From Trichoplax adhaerens (taxonomy: Eukaryota; Placozoa; Uniplacotomia; Trichoplacea; Trichoplacidae), in NCBI RefSeq assembly GCF_000150275.1, contig NW_002060950.1, forward strand, positions 3,350,872 through 3,375,187: a stretch of 24,316 nucleotides of DNA. Direction: 5' to 3'. Position numbers and translations under genes: made by a program. Shown here in pieces: positions 23,034-24,316 of the stretch; position 1 is the stretch's first letter, and each line of letters begins with the position of its first letter. Under the pieces are notes generated by a model. The model had not been told where the DNA came from. It saw only the letters and a list, made by a program, of their open reading frames with translations, and ran no database searches.

Positions 23034-23333
23034 TTACTTAGAACTATGATTACGATTCCAAATAAACGATCTGAAGGCTCCACTACTGCGAGTCTTTGAA
23101 GAAAGGGTAGATTGGCTTTTCTTTATTCTGCCTTTAAACTGGCTTCTAAATTGTTGGCCATAAAAGGCATACAAAAAAGGATTAACTGCAGATGAGAGCG
23201 AAGGTATCCAAGCCATCCAGTAAATTAGACCGTATATTTCACTTATGTGCGCTGGGCGATTGATACGATAGTAAACGGAATATGTCCAATATATCGCCCA
23301 TGTACAAGTAAAAAAGACGGTTATAAAAATCAT
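23034..23333 (-). CDS. class A GPCR, last exon (TM6-TM7-tail), partial
   Basis: The 99 codons before a TAA encode the C-terminal part of a rhodopsin-family receptor. TM6 is about 2-22, with F8 (6.44) and W12 (6.48). TM7 is about 33-55, with MAWIPSLSSAVNPFLY and N51-P52-F-L-Y55 as NPxxY. Helix 8 is YGQQFRSQFKGRI, followed by a Ser/Lys/Arg-rich tail. TM1-5 are not in this frame: a TAG stands directly before the first codon. On the minus strand that TAG ends a pyrimidine-containing stretch (TTGTCTTTGCTTTAATATC and on), a plausible 3' splice site. The likely reading is a terminal exon with an intron just before TM6. Pro6.50 is missing (Ile14). Ser at 7.43 rules out an opsin. It retains Trp6.48 and has a different TM7 text, so it belongs to another receptor subfamily than the tandem pair. 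A truncated pseudogene is the alternative. Confidence 0.65.
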   Translation of the reverse strand: MIFITVFFTCTWAIYWTYSVYYRINRPAHISEIYGLIYWMAWIPSLSSAVNPFLYAFYGQQFRSQFKGRIKKSQSTLSSKTRSSGAFRSFIWNRNHSSK

Positions 23334-24316
23334 CTAATATAAAGATATTAAAGCAAAGACAACGATCAAAATTTAAGTATTTCATCCTTGCATTAAAATA
23401 ACAAAAGTTAGCAGGGTCCATAATTTATACACTATTAGTCCTATGCATTTTTTGTTGCATACATGATAACTATTTAATGCATGGTAATCTTTCTTTAAAA
23501 TTATATAAGGGATCCCATACTAAATCTCAAGCAAAGCAGCTCCGAATATTTCAATTTATGGTATAAATATACTAAAGACTTTAAGAAGAAGAATTTATTA
23601 AGAAGTTAAATGAAACTGAGCGCTTAAGAAGCATTGCAATTGTACTATAACTATCTAGTTGTAAATAAGATGAGTTTCATTATCTATAATTTTAAAGAGT
23701 TTTAAGGATTCAGAAGCTATTTTTTAATTCATCATTCTTTAGAATTGATCTATACCCTTATTTTAACAACTGAAAAGGGGTAATAATCGTGTTTGTCTTC
23801 ACCGGATGCTCAATATCGCGATATTGATTGGCTAAGAAACAATATTACTTCACGATACTTCCAATGAAAGGCTATAAATCTTTCTTGTGCAGGTATAAAA
23901 GAATAGCAGGCTGCAAGATAATAGTAGCAATAAAATACTGCTGCAATTTAAAAAAACATTTTTAGCGTACAATACTGCTATAAGGTGTTGCTTACTTGAA
24001 TAAAATCGGACGTCAGTCCTCTTACTAGATGACAACTACTTCAAGTTTTGAGTTAAGAAATATTGATGCCAATAGAAAAATCTTTAGAATATCTATCTTA
24101 GAGAATGGTAGTTTAATTGATAGCCAAACGAAAGATACTGATTAACCATACACGTTAATGTGCAACATCCACTGTATTAATCAATTTCCTTCTCATCAAA
24201 TTTTTGGCAGTGCTAGCACAAAGCACAAGTCTATTGTAACGAGTTCGATTGCGAAAGTAAGAAAAGGGATGTACGTTATACCTAATCACCTTATTGACAC
24301 CTAAATAACATTTTAG
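23334..24316 (-). other. probable intron or upstream part of the minus-strand GPCR
   Basis: If the 23034-23333 exon is part of a live gene, TM1-5 must lie here or beyond 24316. I cannot reconstruct a full upstream exon; stops occur in all minus-strand frames. One short frame (24196-24285, minus) reads IELVTIDLCFVLALP, which resembles a TM2 pattern (LxxxDLxFVLxLP), but no TM3 with an E/D-R-Y motif follows it. The 61-codon frame at 23850-24035 is hydrophobic and T-rich on its strand and is unassigned. Confidence 0.3.

Noticed and set aside
23239-23421. 60-codon minus-strand ORF overlapping the orphan GPCR exon
   Set aside because: It is in the wrong frame for TM6-TM7 and reads through the proposed splice acceptor; a shadow frame.
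23850-24035. 61-codon minus-strand ORF with a hydrophobic run, considered as TM5
   Set aside because: The hydrophobic run is from T-rich DNA, and the Pro and Tyr spacing expected for TM5 (P5.50, Y5.58) is absent.
1-24316. tRNA, rRNA, CRISPR array, bacterial operons or terminators
   Set aside because: No T-loop consensus with a matching acceptor stem, no regularly spaced direct repeats and no clustered co-directional ORFs were seen; the receptors mark this as animal nuclear DNA.

Overview
The window looks like nuclear DNA from an early-branching animal with an AT-rich genome. I count roughly two thirds A+T by eye. The only clear genes encode seven-transmembrane receptors of the rhodopsin family (class A GPCRs), which are found in animals and their relatives and not in bacteria. 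There are no operons, Shine-Dalgarno sites, tRNAs, rRNAs or CRISPR arrays. Intronless, tandemly duplicated class A receptors in compact AT-rich DNA fit a placozoan such as Trichoplax best. A cnidarian is possible. This assignment is inference.

Layout: 1-2135 is repeat-rich. It holds a diverged copy (about 1241-1455) and a well preserved copy (1822-2056) of a short non-coding transposon (MITE-like); the second copy interrupts an older repeat (1747-1821 and 2062-2103). From 2136 to 4964 there is no convincing gene, only a weak coding-like patch and a stem-loop. A complete single-exon GPCR lies at 5064-6182 (+). A 7-kb intergenic stretch follows, with an A-rich block at 8.0-8.6 kb, two inverted repeats and one weak ORF relic. 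A second complete single-exon GPCR, a paralogue of the first, lies at 13360-14460 (+). From 14461 to 21715 the DNA is again non-coding as far as I can see, and includes an uninterrupted copy of the older repeat (19256-19398). A third MITE copy, in inverted orientation and about 93% identical to the 1822 copy by eye, lies at 21716-21945. At the right edge, on the minus strand, 23034-23333 encodes TM6, TM7 and the tail of a different GPCR. It begins just after a good 3' splice site, so it is probably the last exon of a gene that continues toward or past the right end.

The two complete receptors share unusual features: P-N instead of G-N in TM1, E-R-Y instead of D-R-Y, FxxFSxPW in TM6 instead of FxxCWxP (the toggle tryptophan is replaced by serine), a basic residue at 6.30, and LPxxTxxYNP or LPxTSxYNP in TM7. 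They keep the sodium-pocket residues (D2.50, S3.39, N7.49) and both activation tyrosines (5.58 and 7.53). They lack the aminergic Asp3.32 and the opsin Lys7.43, so their ligand is unknown; a peptide or small molecule is possible. The main non-genic finding is the MITE family and its nested insertion, with near-identical inverted copies flanking the tandem receptor pair about 20 kb apart.
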